From contig NZ_CP015118.1 of NCBI RefSeq assembly GCF_002116905.1, forward strand, positions 62,001 through 126,000: DNA of 64,000 nt. The letters are read 5' to 3'. Of this stretch, positions 51,399-59,597 are shown piece after piece (position 1 is the first letter of the stretch; each line of letters begins with the position of its first letter). The stretch is from Piscinibacter gummiphilus (GTDB lineage Bacteria; Pseudomonadota; Gammaproteobacteria; Burkholderiales; Burkholderiaceae_C). Made by a program: the position numbers and the translations under genes. The notes below the pieces were generated by a model. The model saw nothing but the letters and a program-made list of their open reading frames with translations, ran no database searches and was not told where the DNA came from.

Positions 51399-51438
51399 GG
51401 AGGTTCGGCGGCAGGGAAAGCCCGGGGTGCGGCGATTA

Positions 51439-51452
51439 TGCAACTGCTTGCA
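51439..51452. promoter_or_regulatory. PadR operator copy 1
   Basis: TGCAACTGCTTGCA, arms TGCAA and TTGCA around four bases, 40 bp upstream of the PadR start. The same arms recur 47 bp away. Confidence 0.7.
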
Positions 51453-51485
51453 ATAAGCCCGGCGCGGTCCTAGACTTCGGCAAAT

Positions 51486-51499
51486 TGCAACCGGTTGCA
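51486..51499. promoter_or_regulatory. PadR operator copy 2
   Basis: TGCAACCGGTTGCA is a perfect 14-bp palindrome immediately upstream of the FadH-like start (15 bp). Occupancy there would block initiation. Confidence 0.72.
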
Positions 51500-51514
51500 T
51501 AAAGGACGCCGACC

Positions 51515-53536
51515 ATGGACCGCTACCCCCACCTGATGAAGCCGCTCGACCTGGGTTTCACCACGCTGCGCAACCGCGTGCTGATGGGGTCGATGCACGT
51601 GGGCCTCGAGGAGGCGCCCCGCGGCTTCGAGCGCATGGCGGCGTTCTACGCGGAGCGCGCGCGCGGCGAGGTGGGCCTGATCGTCACGGGCGGCATCTCG
51701 CCGAACGAGCAGGGCCGCCCGGCACCGGGTGGCGCCATGCTGGCGACGGAAGAGGAGGCGAACCGCCACCGCGTGGTGACGCAGGCCGTGCACGCCGAGG
51801 GCGGCAAGATCGCGATGCAGATCCTGCACTTCGGCCGCTACTCGTACCAGCCGTCGCAGGTGGCCCCGAGCGCGCTGCGCGCGCCGATCAACCCGCACGT
51901 GCCGCACGCGCTGACCACCGAGGAGGTGTACGCCACCATCGACGACTTCGCCCGCTGCGCCGCGCTCGCGCAACACGCCGGCTACGACGGCGTGGAGGTC
52001 ATGGGCTCCGAGGGCTACCTGATCAACGAGTTCATCGCCGCGCGCACGAACCACCGCGACGACGAATGGGGTGGCGCGTACGCGAACCGCATGCGCTTCC
52101 CCGTGGAGATCGTGCGCGGCGTGCGGGAGCGTGTGGGCCCGAACTTCATCATCGTGTACCGCCTGTCGATGCTGGACCTCGTCGAGGGCGGCTCCACGCT
52201 CGAGGAAGTGATCCAGCTTGCGCAGGCCATCGAGGCGGCCGGCGCCACCATCCTCAACACCGGCATCGGCTGGCACGAGGCCCGCATCCCCACCATCGCG
52301 ACGAAGGTGCCTCGTGCGGCCTACGCGTGGGTCACGCAACGCGTGATGGGCCGGGTGGGCATCCCGCTGGTGGCCACCAACCGCATCAACACCCCCGAGG
52401 TGGCCGAGCAGCTGCTGGCCGACGGCGTGTGCGACATGGTGTCGATGGCGCGCCCGCTGCTCGCGGATGCGTTCTTCGTGCGCAAGGCGCGCGAGAACCG
52501 CGCCGACGAGATCAACACCTGCATCGGCTGCAACCAGGCCTGCCTGGACCACACCTTCGGCGGCAAGATCACGTCGTGCCTCGTGAACCCGCGGGCGTGC
52601 CACGAGACCGAGATGCCGGTGACGCCGGCCGCGACGCGCAAGAAGATCGCCGTGGTGGGTGCGGGCCCGGCCGGCCTGGCCTTTTCGGTGACGGCCGCGG
52701 AGCGTGGCCACGACGTGGCGTTGTTCGATGCCGCCAGCGAGATCGGCGGGCAGTTCAACATCGCGAAGCAGGTGCCGGGCAAGGAGGAATTCCACGAGAC
52801 GCTGCGCTACTACCGCAGACAGCTCGACGTCCACGGCGTGCAGCTGCACCTCGACACCCGCGTCGAGGCCGACCGGCTGCTCGCCGGTGGCTACGACGAG
52901 ATCGTGCTCGCGACCGGCGTGACCCCGCGCGTGCCCGACATCCCGGGCATCGACCACCCGAAGGCCGTAGGCTACCTCGACGTGCTGCGCGACGGCGCCG
53001 AGGTGGGCGCGAACGTGGCGGTGGTGGGCGCGGGCGGCATCGGCTTCGACGTCACCGAGTACCTGATGCACCTGGGCCGGAGCGCCAGCGTGGCGCCGGA
53101 CAAGTTCTACGCCGAATGGGGCATCGACACCACCTACGCGCAGGCGGGTGGCATCCGCGAACCCGAGATCGAGTCCGCACCGCGGAAGGTCCACTTGCTG
53201 CAGCGCAAGTCATCGAAGGTGGGCGACGGACTCGGCAAGACCACGGGTTGGATCCACCGCACGTCGCTGAAGGCGCGGCGCGTGGCGATGACCTCGTCGG
53301 TCACCTACGAACGCATCGACGATGCCGGCCTGCACGTCACCGTCGAGGGCCAGCCGGCGGTGCTGCCGGTGGACCACGTGGTGATCTGCGCGGGCCAGGA
53401 GCCCCAGCGCGAACTGCTCGGCGCGCTGCAGGCGGCCGGGCGCGAGGTGCACCTCATCGGCGGCGCCGACGTGGCTGCCGAACTCGATGCCAAACGCGCG
53501 ATCCTGCAGGGCACTCGCCTCGCGCTGTCGCTGTGA
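51515..53536 (+). CDS. fadH: NADPH-dependent 2,4-dienoyl-CoA reductase-like flavoenzyme
   Basis: A 673-residue protein (E. coli FadH has 672). Residues 1 to about 330 are an old-yellow-enzyme TIM barrel binding FMN. A 4Fe-4S cluster motif follows with cysteines 336, 339, 343 and 355 (C-x2-C-x3-C-x11-C), then an FAD domain with KIAVVGAGPAGLAFSV and an NADPH site VAVVGAGGIGFDV. It should reduce conjugated double bonds in unsaturated fatty acyl-CoAs or a related enone. Control by the divergent PadR is likely and hints at a ligand such as an unsaturated or phenolic acid rather than general beta-oxidation. Confidence 0.87.
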   Translation: MDRYPHLMKPLDLGFTTLRNRVLMGSMHVGLEEAPRGFERMAAFYAERARGEVGLIVTGGISPNEQGRPAPGGAMLATEEEANRHRVVTQAVHAEGGKIAMQILHFGRYSYQPSQVAPSALRAPINPHVPHALTTEEVYATIDDFARCAALAQHAGYDGVEVMGSEGYLINEFIAARTNHRDDEWGGAYANRMRFPVEIVRGVRERVGPNFIIVYRLSMLDLVEGGSTLEEVIQLAQAIEAAGATILNTGIGWHEARIPTIATKVPRAAYAWVTQRVMGRVGIPLVATNRINTPEVAEQLLADGVCDMVSMARPLLADAFFVRKARENRADEINTCIGCNQACLDHTFGGKITSCLVNPRACHETEMPVTPAATRKKIAVVGAGPAGLAFSVTAAERGHDVALFDAASEIGGQFNIAKQVPGKEEFHETLRYYRRQLDVHGVQLHLDTRVEADRLLAGGYDEIVLATGVTPRVPDIPGIDHPKAVGYLDVLRDGAEVGANVAVVGAGGIGFDVTEYLMHLGRSASVAPDKFYAEWGIDTTYAQAGGIREPEIESAPRKVHLLQRKSSKVGDGLGKTTGWIHRTSLKARRVAMTSSVTYERIDDAGLHVTVEGQPAVLPVDHVVICAGQEPQRELLGALQAAGREVHLIGGADVAAELDAKRAILQGTRLALSL

Positions 53537-53559
53537 CGATCCGTCCACCAGGAGAAGAC

Positions 53560-54000
53560 ATGACCCCCGTCCCTCACCACGTCCGTCCCGCCGTCGCCAA
53601 GTCGCTCGAGACCTGGCACCACCTCGTCGCCAGTGGCGACATGGCCGGCCTGCCGCCGCTCGTGCGTCCCGACGCGGTGTTCCGCTCGCCGATGGCGCAC
53701 GCGGCCTATGAATCGGCGCCCGCGCTGGTGCTGGCACTGTCCACGGTGATCAAGGTGTTCGAGGACTTCGAGTACCACCGCCAGCTGGTGGCCGACGACG
53801 GCCTGAACGTGGTGCTCGAGTTCAGCGCGCGCGTGGGCGACAAGAAGCTCAAGGGCATCGACCTGATCCGCTTCGACGAGGAGGGGCGCATCGCCGAGTT
53901 CGAGGTGATGGTGCGGCCGCTGAGCGCGCTGCAGGCGCTGGGGGCCGAAATGGGCGCCCGCCTGGGCCAGCAGCTGCCGGCCTTCAAGGCCAAAGCCTAG
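53560..54000 (+). CDS. NTF2-like (SnoaL-type) small protein
   Basis: A 146-residue protein with the cone-shaped NTF2-like pattern: an N-terminal helix (AVAKSLETWHHLVASGDMAGLPPLV), an early strand with FRSPMAH, and LIRFDEEGRIAEFEVMVRP near the end. Such proteins are isomerases, hydratases or binding proteins. It follows fadH by 23 bp with an AGGAGAAG ribosome-binding sequence and is probably co-expressed with it. It overlaps the convergent GntP gene by 4 bases. Confidence 0.8.
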   Translation: MTPVPHHVRPAVAKSLETWHHLVASGDMAGLPPLVRPDAVFRSPMAHAAYESAPALVLALSTVIKVFEDFEYHRQLVADDGLNVVLEFSARVGDKKLKGIDLIRFDEEGRIAEFEVMVRPLSALQALGAEMGARLGQQLPAFKAKA

Positions 54001-55451
54001 AACGACCCGAACACCGTCCCGAGGCCGATCACGGCCACGAGGGCCAGCAGCGCCCCCACGATCGCGACCATCACGATGTCGAAGTAGCTCTCGCGGTGCG
54101 TGCAGCCGCACACCGCGAGCAGGGTGACCACCGCGCCGTTGTGCGGCAGCGTGTCGAGCGTGCCGGCGCCGATCACCGCGACGCGGTGCATCAGGGCGGG
54201 GTCGATGCCGTTGGCGTCGGCGATCTGCAGGTAGGTGCTGCCCAGCGCGTCGAGTGCGATGGTCAGGCCGCCCGAGGCCGAGCCGGTGAGGGCGGCCAGC
54301 AGGTTCGTGGACACCGCGAGTGACACGAGCGGGTTGCCGCCGATGCCCAGCACCGCGTCGCGCACCGAGATGAAGGCGGGCATCGCCGCCACCACCGCGC
54401 CGAAGCCCACGAGGCTCGCGACCGACAGCACCGGCAGCACCGACGCGTTCGCCCCCGCGCCCACGGTGGCGCGCAGCGCGGGCACGTTGCGGAAGGTCAG
54501 CGCCACCTGCACCACGATGGCCGCGCACAGCGCGACGATCACCGACCACACGCCGCCGAGCGAGCCCACGGTGATGCCGCCGAAACGCACCTCGGCGAGG
54601 TACGAGGTGTCGAGGCGGGGCAGCACCACCATGGACATCAGCAGGTTGACGACGACGACCACCGCGATGGGCAGCACCGCGACGGCGATGCCCGAGCGCG
54701 CGGAGCCCGCCTCGCTGTGCGCCATCTCGGCGGGGTCGAAGGTACCGGCGGTGTTGGCGCGTTCGCGCACCACGGGGTCGTCGGCGGCCTGGGCCGGGTG
54801 GTCGGCGCCGCGCTGGCCGAAGCCTTCGCCGGCGCGGCGTGCGCGGCCCTCGGCCCGCTGCAGCCACAGCAGGCCGAAGCCCAGCATGATGGCCGACGCG
54901 ACGATGCCGAGGCCCGGTGCCGCGAAGCCGGTGGTGCCGAACACCGGCATCGGGATGGCGTTCTGGATGGCCGGCGTGCCGGGCAGCGCCGACATCGTGA
55001 ACGTGGACGTGCCGAGCGCGATGGCCGCGGGCATCAGGCGGCCTGGGATGCCGGCCGCGCGGAACAGCGCCTGCGCCATCGGGGCCAGCACGAAGAAGGC
55101 GACGAAGAGGCTCACGCCGCCGTAGGTGACGAGCGCGCCCGCGACCACCACCGCCAGGATCGCCCGCTTCGGGCCCAGCACGTCGGTGAGGAACGCGGCG
55201 ATGGACTGCACCGCGCCGCTGTCGTCCATCAGCTTGCCGAAGATGGCGCCCAGCAGGAACAGCGGAAAGAACTGCGCGACGAAACCGGCGGCCGAGCCCA
55301 TGAACGTGATGGTCCAGTGCGCGAGCAGCGGTTCACCCGCGAACAGCGCGGCGATGACGGCGGCGGCCGGCGCGAGCACCAGCACGCTCCAGCCGCGGTA
55401 GGACAACCAGATCAGCAGGCCGAGGCCGAGGAGGATGCCGAGGAGGCCCAT
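53997..55451 (-). CDS. GntP-family permease
   Basis: A 484-residue transporter with about 12-14 helices, related to gluconate and short-chain hydroxy-acid permeases. Characteristic segments are VVAGALVTYGGVSLFVAFFVLAP and GTLDTLPHNGAVVTLLAVCG near the end. A polar central loop of about 60 residues (from QRAEGRARRAGEGF) separates the two halves. It lies 4 bp after the patatin remnant and may be co-transcribed with it. Confidence 0.85.
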   Translation of the reverse strand: MGLLGILLGLGLLIWLSYRGWSVLVLAPAAAVIAALFAGEPLLAHWTITFMGSAAGFVAQFFPLFLLGAIFGKLMDDSGAVQSIAAFLTDVLGPKRAILAVVVAGALVTYGGVSLFVAFFVLAPMAQALFRAAGIPGRLMPAAIALGTSTFTMSALPGTPAIQNAIPMPVFGTTGFAAPGLGIVASAIMLGFGLLWLQRAEGRARRAGEGFGQRGADHPAQAADDPVVRERANTAGTFDPAEMAHSEAGSARSGIAVAVLPIAVVVVVNLLMSMVVLPRLDTSYLAEVRFGGITVGSLGGVWSVIVALCAAIVVQVALTFRNVPALRATVGAGANASVLPVLSVASLVGFGAVVAAMPAFISVRDAVLGIGGNPLVSLAVSTNLLAALTGSASGGLTIALDALGSTYLQIADANGIDPALMHRVAVIGAGTLDTLPHNGAVVTLLAVCGCTHRESYFDIVMVAIVGALLALVAVIGLGTVFGSF

Positions 55452-55455
55452 CGTG

Positions 55456-55785
55456 TCACACCCCTTTCAGGAGGTCGTCGAGGTCGAAGGAGGAGCGGTG
55501 GCCCACGTCGTCGCCGTGGTCGGCGAGGAACCGGTCCGCCGACCGCCGGCCCTCGTCGCGCAGCTGGCACAGGAAGGCCCACTCGGCGATCATCTTCGAC
55601 GACTCGCCGAGGTCGGCCAGCACGGCGGCGTTCATGGCTCCGGCCGAGGTGCCGGAGATGCCTTCGATGTCGATCCAACCCGCCTCCAGCAGGCGGTCGA
55701 GCACGCCCCACGTGAACGCACCGTGCGAGCCGCCGCCTTGCAGCGCGACGTCGACGGGCACCGGGGGCCGTTTGCGAGCGGTCAT
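55456..55785 (-). pseudogene. Patatin-like phospholipase with large in-frame internal deletion
   Basis: The 109-residue product begins as a normal patatin: oxyanion loop GGGSHGAFTWGVLD and nucleophile elbow GTSAGAMNAAVLAD. It then jumps to a stretch that matches the C-terminal end of these proteins (SSKMIAEWAFLCQLRDEGR, then ADRFLADHGDDVG). Intact relatives are usually well over 300 residues, so the middle, with the catalytic Asp, is gone. The frame is kept and a start and stop remain, so a short protein could still be made, but it cannot have lipase activity. Confidence 0.75.
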
Positions 55786-56209
55786 CGTGCGGGTCCTCCC
55801 CCGTGGACTGGACGGTGCAGTCTACTGCCGGGTCCCGCGGACAGGCCAATACGCGGATGCGCGCATGGGGCATTGCAGGCGTAAACAAACTTTCCTCCGG
55901 TGCTTGACGGTGTAGTAAAGACTATTTACGATTCGCTTCCGCTCGAACCCGTGCCGCGCCTTGCGGTGCACTCCGGCGCCCCCGCGGTGCCGGCCTCCGT
56001 TCCAGATCAAGAAACCCGTGGAGCATCGCTCCGGGGAGGAAATCGGCCGCGACGATTGGGCGGCACCGGAACCCGTCACCGGAAACATTCGACCCGAGCC
56101 CGTCCGGCACGCCCCGCGTGCCACAAGGCGCGGGTGCGTCCAGCACCGTCGAGGGAGGCGCGGCGTGCCGCGCCCCGTCACGATGCCAGGGTCCCACAGG
56201 AGTAGAAGC
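55786..56209. other. 424-bp region without a gene, containing a promoter and a long leader
   Basis: Between the divergent patatin remnant and SPFH gene. A sigma-70-like promoter lies at 55904-55932, which would give the SPFH transcript an untranslated leader of about 270 nt. I see no riboswitch-like structure or coding frame with homology in it. A local AT-rich patch (about 55880-55935) contrasts with the surrounding GC content. Confidence 0.5.
55904..55932 (+). promoter_or_regulatory. Sigma-70-type promoter candidate
   Basis: TTGACG (55904-55909), a 17-bp spacer and TACGAT (55927-55932). The -35 matches five of six consensus bases, the -10 four of six, in an AT-rich patch upstream of the SPFH gene. 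Confidence 0.6.
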
Positions 56210-56905
56210 ATGGCGATCATCCAGCGTGTCACCGTGAAGCAGAACGAGCGCGGCGTGGTGCTGCGCGATGGCGATGTCCACCGGCTGCTGCCGCCCGGGC
56301 ACCACTGGCTGGTGTCGTGGCGGGGGGCGCTGCGGGTCGATCGGGTCGACGTCGCCGGTTCCCCCGACGTGCCGCCCGAACTGGCCGCGTGGCTCGCCAG
56401 GGCCCGTCGGCACCCGGCCGACGGACTCGCGGACGTGCTGCAGGTGCTGGTGCCCGACCACGCAGCCGGCCTGCTGCGCGTGGACGGCACCGTGGTGCGC
56501 CGGCTCGCGCCGGGCCCGCACGCCTTCTGGCGGCTCCGCCACGAAGTGGCCGTTGACCTCGTCGACCTGCGCCTCCAGTCGATCGACGTTTCCGGGCAGG
56601 ACCTGCTGACCCGCGACCGCCTGCCGTTGCGCGTGGAGCTGTCGGCGACGTGGCACGTGGCCGACCCCGTCTGCGCGGTCGCCCAGCTGCACGACCCTGT
56701 GGCGCACCTCCGCCGTGAACTTCAGTTCGGCCTGCGCGCGGCCGTGGGCACACGCACGCTCGACGAGTTGCTCGAGGACCGCTCCGCCCTCGACGATCTG
56801 GTGGCCGGCCACGTGCGCGGGCGCCTCTGGGCGCACGGCGTGGTACTGGACACCGCGGGGGTCAGGGGCTTCGTGCCGTCCGGGCTCGCGGGGGTCAGCC
56901 CGTGA
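56210..56905 (+). CDS. SPFH/slipin-like (Band 7) protein
   Basis: A 231-residue protein with an SPFH-domain pattern: VVLRDGDVHRLLPPGHHWLVSW at the start, then the strand-rich RLQSIDVSGQDLLTRDRLPLRVELSATWHVADP and the helix LRRELQFGLRAAVGTRTLDELL (last about 60 residues). Unlike many slipins it has no clear N-terminal membrane helix. An AGGAGT ribosome-binding sequence precedes the ATG at 56210. Its last 11 bases overlap the racemase gene. Role in membrane organisation is inferred from the family. Confidence 0.78.
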   Translation: MAIIQRVTVKQNERGVVLRDGDVHRLLPPGHHWLVSWRGALRVDRVDVAGSPDVPPELAAWLARARRHPADGLADVLQVLVPDHAAGLLRVDGTVVRRLAPGPHAFWRLRHEVAVDLVDLRLQSIDVSGQDLLTRDRLPLRVELSATWHVADPVCAVAQLHDPVAHLRRELQFGLRAAVGTRTLDELLEDRSALDDLVAGHVRGRLWAHGVVLDTAGVRGFVPSGLAGVSP

Positions 56906-57551
56906 GCCCCAGGCGTGCGCGCAACTGACGCACTGCCGCCGGGATCGGCGCGATCACCGGCACGTGGAACCGCGGCTGCAACGCCCGGGCGGCCTGCCCG
57001 AGCGGACCGCCGCCGATCACCACGGCCTGGGCGCCGTCGAGGTCGATGCAGTGGGCGACCTCCCGCGAAAGCGCCTGTTCGAGCGCGCCTGCGTCCGACG
57101 CCAGCTCGCGCGGCGCCCCCGGGGTGAGCCGGGTGCCGGTGTACTGCGCGAGCAGGCCCAGTTCGCCGATGCGTGCCTCGATGAGGTCCACGAGGTCCGG
57201 TGTCACCGTCGCGATGCCGAAGCGGCGGCCGCCTTCCGCGGCCTCCATCAGCGAGGCCTCGCAGATGCCCACCGCCGGCACGGGAGACATCGCGCGGATC
57301 TCCGCGAGCCCCGGGTCGCCGAAGGCGCTGACGATGACGCCGTCCCAGCCCACGCCCGCCCGCCGCCAGCAGCGCGCCACCTCCTCGCGCGCCTCGGCCA
57401 TGTCGGCCTCGTCGACGATCATCGGCGCGCCGCAGCGTGCCGTGCTGCCGAAGACGGTGACACCGGCCGGCATCTCGGCCGCTGCGATGTCCACCATCAT
57501 CGCGGTGGTCGCTTCCGACGTGTTGGGGTTGATGAGCAGGATCGACGTCAT
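56895..57551 (-). CDS. Asp/Glu/hydantoin racemase-family protein
   Basis: A 218-residue protein starting with the family motif ILLINPNTSEATTAMM. Two catalytic cysteines are usual in hydantoin and allantoin racemases; here the corresponding stretches read VSAFGDPGLAEIR and VVIGGGPLGQAAR, with no Cys in either. It may therefore have a different reaction or only bind ligand. It is the last gene of a minus-strand operon with a porin and a binding protein (gaps of 11 and 20 bp). The porin and importer suggest uptake of a ureide or amino-acid derivative. Confidence 0.8.
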   Translation of the reverse strand: MTSILLINPNTSEATTAMMVDIAAAEMPAGVTVFGSTARCGAPMIVDEADMAEAREEVARCWRRAGVGWDGVIVSAFGDPGLAEIRAMSPVPAVGICEASLMEAAEGGRRFGIATVTPDLVDLIEARIGELGLLAQYTGTRLTPGAPRELASDAGALEQALSREVAHCIDLDGAQAVVIGGGPLGQAARALQPRFHVPVIAPIPAAVRQLRARLGLTG

Positions 57552-57562
57552 CGGCCCGGACC

Positions 57563-58564
57563 TCAGAACGAATGCCGCAGGCCGAGCGACGTGACGTTCT
57601 GGGTCACCCCGGGCGCGCCGTTGCCGTAGAACTTCTGGCTCGCGTTGCCGTCGTTGTGCAGCGACACGAGGTTGGCGAAGAGGGCGGTGCGCTTGGACAG
57701 CGCGTAGATGCCCTGCAGGCGCCAGAAGTCGGAATCGTCGCCCGTGCCGCGCTGGTCGCGCGCGACGTAGTCGGCGGTGACGGTGAGCGCGGGCAGTGCG
57801 TCCCAGACCACGCCGGCGTCCCACGCGCGGGCCTTGGGCAGGCCGAGGGCCTCCGGGTCGCTGTCGGCGAAACCGGCGTGCAGGCGCACCTTGCCGATCT
57901 GCCAGCTGACACCCACGGCCGTCTGCGTGTCCTCGCGGCCGGCGGCGTTCTTCGCCTTGCGCCAGGTGGCGCCGATGTCGAACGGGCCGAACACCTGCGT
58001 GGCGCCGAGTTCCACGGTGCGTCCCGACGAACCCTCGCCGGGCGCGGCCAGGGCCTGCAACGTGAAACCGCCGAGCGTGGGCGAGACGTACTTCGCCGCG
58101 TTGTCCACCAGGTCGCTGATGTAGCCGAACTCGCTGAACTGGAACACCGTGTACCCGCCACCGATGAAGTAGCGGCTCATGATGCCGTCCTCGAGGTTCC
58201 ACTGGCGGCCGAAGGTCAGCTGGCCGAAGCGCGTGTCCTTGAGGCCCACGAAGCTGCCGCGGTTCCAGAACTTCGCGTTGGCCTGTGCGCCGGTGTCGAT
58301 CGCGATGGCCGACTCGAAGCCGAACACGGCCGAGAGCCCGCCGCCGAGGTCTTCCGTGCCGCGGAAGCCGAGGCGCGAGTTGGTGACCTTGCTGTTGTCG
58401 ATGCGGCGGTCGGTGCCGAGTTGCGGAGCGGCCGGCGTGCCGGTGTTGACGTTGGTGACGTTGAGCACTTCGACCGCGGCGATGCCGTAGACGGTGACTT
58501 GCGACTGGGCGTGGGCGGCGCCGGCCAGCAGCAGGACGGAGAGGGAAAGGGCGGTGCGTTTCAT
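57563..58564 (-). CDS. Gram-negative trimeric porin (Burkholderiales type)
   Basis: A 333-residue outer-membrane barrel with a signal peptide (cleavage after GAAHAQ, residue 20). The first strand QVTVYGIAAVEVL, the SRLGFRGTEDLGGGLSAVFGFES segment and the terminal LGLRHSF, which ends in Phe, are hallmarks. It probably admits the ligand of the binding protein encoded just upstream. Confidence 0.9.
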   Translation of the reverse strand: MKRTALSLSVLLLAGAAHAQSQVTVYGIAAVEVLNVTNVNTGTPAAPQLGTDRRIDNSKVTNSRLGFRGTEDLGGGLSAVFGFESAIAIDTGAQANAKFWNRGSFVGLKDTRFGQLTFGRQWNLEDGIMSRYFIGGGYTVFQFSEFGYISDLVDNAAKYVSPTLGGFTLQALAAPGEGSSGRTVELGATQVFGPFDIGATWRKAKNAAGREDTQTAVGVSWQIGKVRLHAGFADSDPEALGLPKARAWDAGVVWDALPALTVTADYVARDQRGTGDDSDFWRLQGIYALSKRTALFANLVSLHNDGNASQKFYGNGAPGVTQNVTSLGLRHSF

Positions 58565-58584
58565 GGGAGCGGTTCCGGCGCGGT

Positions 58585-59379
58585 TCACAGGGGCAGGTCG
58601 CCGGCCGGACGGCCCAACCACTTGACGGACAGCTTGTCGATCTCGCCGCTCTTGCGGGCCTCGAGGATGATCTGGTTCAGGCGGTCGCGCAGCGCCGTCT
58701 CGCCCTTGTTCACGCCGATGAAGTTGGGGCTCTCCTTGAGCAGCAGCTTGAACTCCACGTTCAGCTGCGGGTTCTGCGCCATGATGGTCCCGGCCTCGGC
58801 GGCGCTGGTCGCGATCACCTGCACCTGGCCGCTGACGAACGCGGAGACGGTGCCCACGTGGTCCTCGAACCGGCGCACCTCCGTGCCGGCGGGGATCATC
58901 TTCGCGAGTTCGGTGTCGGCCATGGCCCCGCGCGTGACCGACACGGTCTTGCCCGACAGGTCGGCCCACGACTTGATGGCCAGCGACTTCGGCGCGAACA
59001 CGGCCTGGAAGAACGGCGAGTACGCATGCGTGAAGTCCACCACCTGCTCGCGTTCGGGCGTCTTGCCGAGCGTGGAGATCACGATGTCGGCCTTGCGCGT
59101 CTGCAGGTACGGGATGCGGTTCGAGCTGTTGACCGGCACCAGTTCCAGCTTCGCGCCGAGTTTCGCGGCGACGTGGTTGGCCATGTCGATGTCGAGGCCC
59201 TGCGGCTTCAGGTCCTTGCCGACGAAGCCGTAGGGTGGGTAGTCGGTGGGGATCGCGATGCGCACGGTCTTCGCGCGCTGGATGGTGTCGAGCGCGTTCT
59301 GGGCCTGGGCCAGGCCGGTGGCGGCGAAGGTCGCGCAGAAGGCCAGGCCGAAGGCGAGGCGGCGGAAGGTCGGGGTCAT
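58585..59379 (-). CDS. Polar amino-acid ABC transporter substrate-binding protein, orphan
   Basis: A 264-residue family-3 binding protein with a signal peptide (cleavage near GLAQAQ). It shares with the protein at 47977-48774 the stretches IPTDYPPYGFVG, SNRIPYLQT and KWLGRPAGDLPL, so the two are recent paralogues. No permease or ATPase gene is adjacent; it may use the transporter at 48785-50874. It heads an operon with the porin and racemase, and an 8-bp-arm palindrome lies 52 bp upstream of its start. Confidence 0.88.
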   Translation of the reverse strand: MTPTFRRLAFGLAFCATFAATGLAQAQNALDTIQRAKTVRIAIPTDYPPYGFVGKDLKPQGLDIDMANHVAAKLGAKLELVPVNSSNRIPYLQTRKADIVISTLGKTPEREQVVDFTHAYSPFFQAVFAPKSLAIKSWADLSGKTVSVTRGAMADTELAKMIPAGTEVRRFEDHVGTVSAFVSGQVQVIATSAAEAGTIMAQNPQLNVEFKLLLKESPNFIGVNKGETALRDRLNQIILEARKSGEIDKLSVKWLGRPAGDLPL

Positions 59380-59430
59380 GGGCAGGCTCCTTGGAAGGGG
59401 TTGACGCCAGGATTTCAGTTTTGGTGCGAA

Positions 59431-59450
59431 AGTGAAAAACACTTTTCACT
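59431..59450. promoter_or_regulatory. RpiR-type operator upstream of the binding-protein operon
   Basis: Exact inverted repeat with arms AGTGAAAA (59431-59438) and TTTTCACT (59443-59450) around ACAC, 52 bp upstream of the binding-protein start. A further GGTGAAAAG half-site lies near 59515-59523. The adjacent RpiR gene is the natural candidate ligand-responsive regulator. Confidence 0.7.
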
Positions 59451-59597
59451 AGAAGTCGCCGTTTGCAAACCCCGTGCCACCGCTTCCTGGCAGCGCGTTT
59501 TCAGATTGAGCTCATAGGTGAAAAGCAGTGATCGGCGCCGCACGGCCCTCACCGTCGCCTCGCGCCCCACCGGTGCATCACGCCCCGGTGCAGGGCG

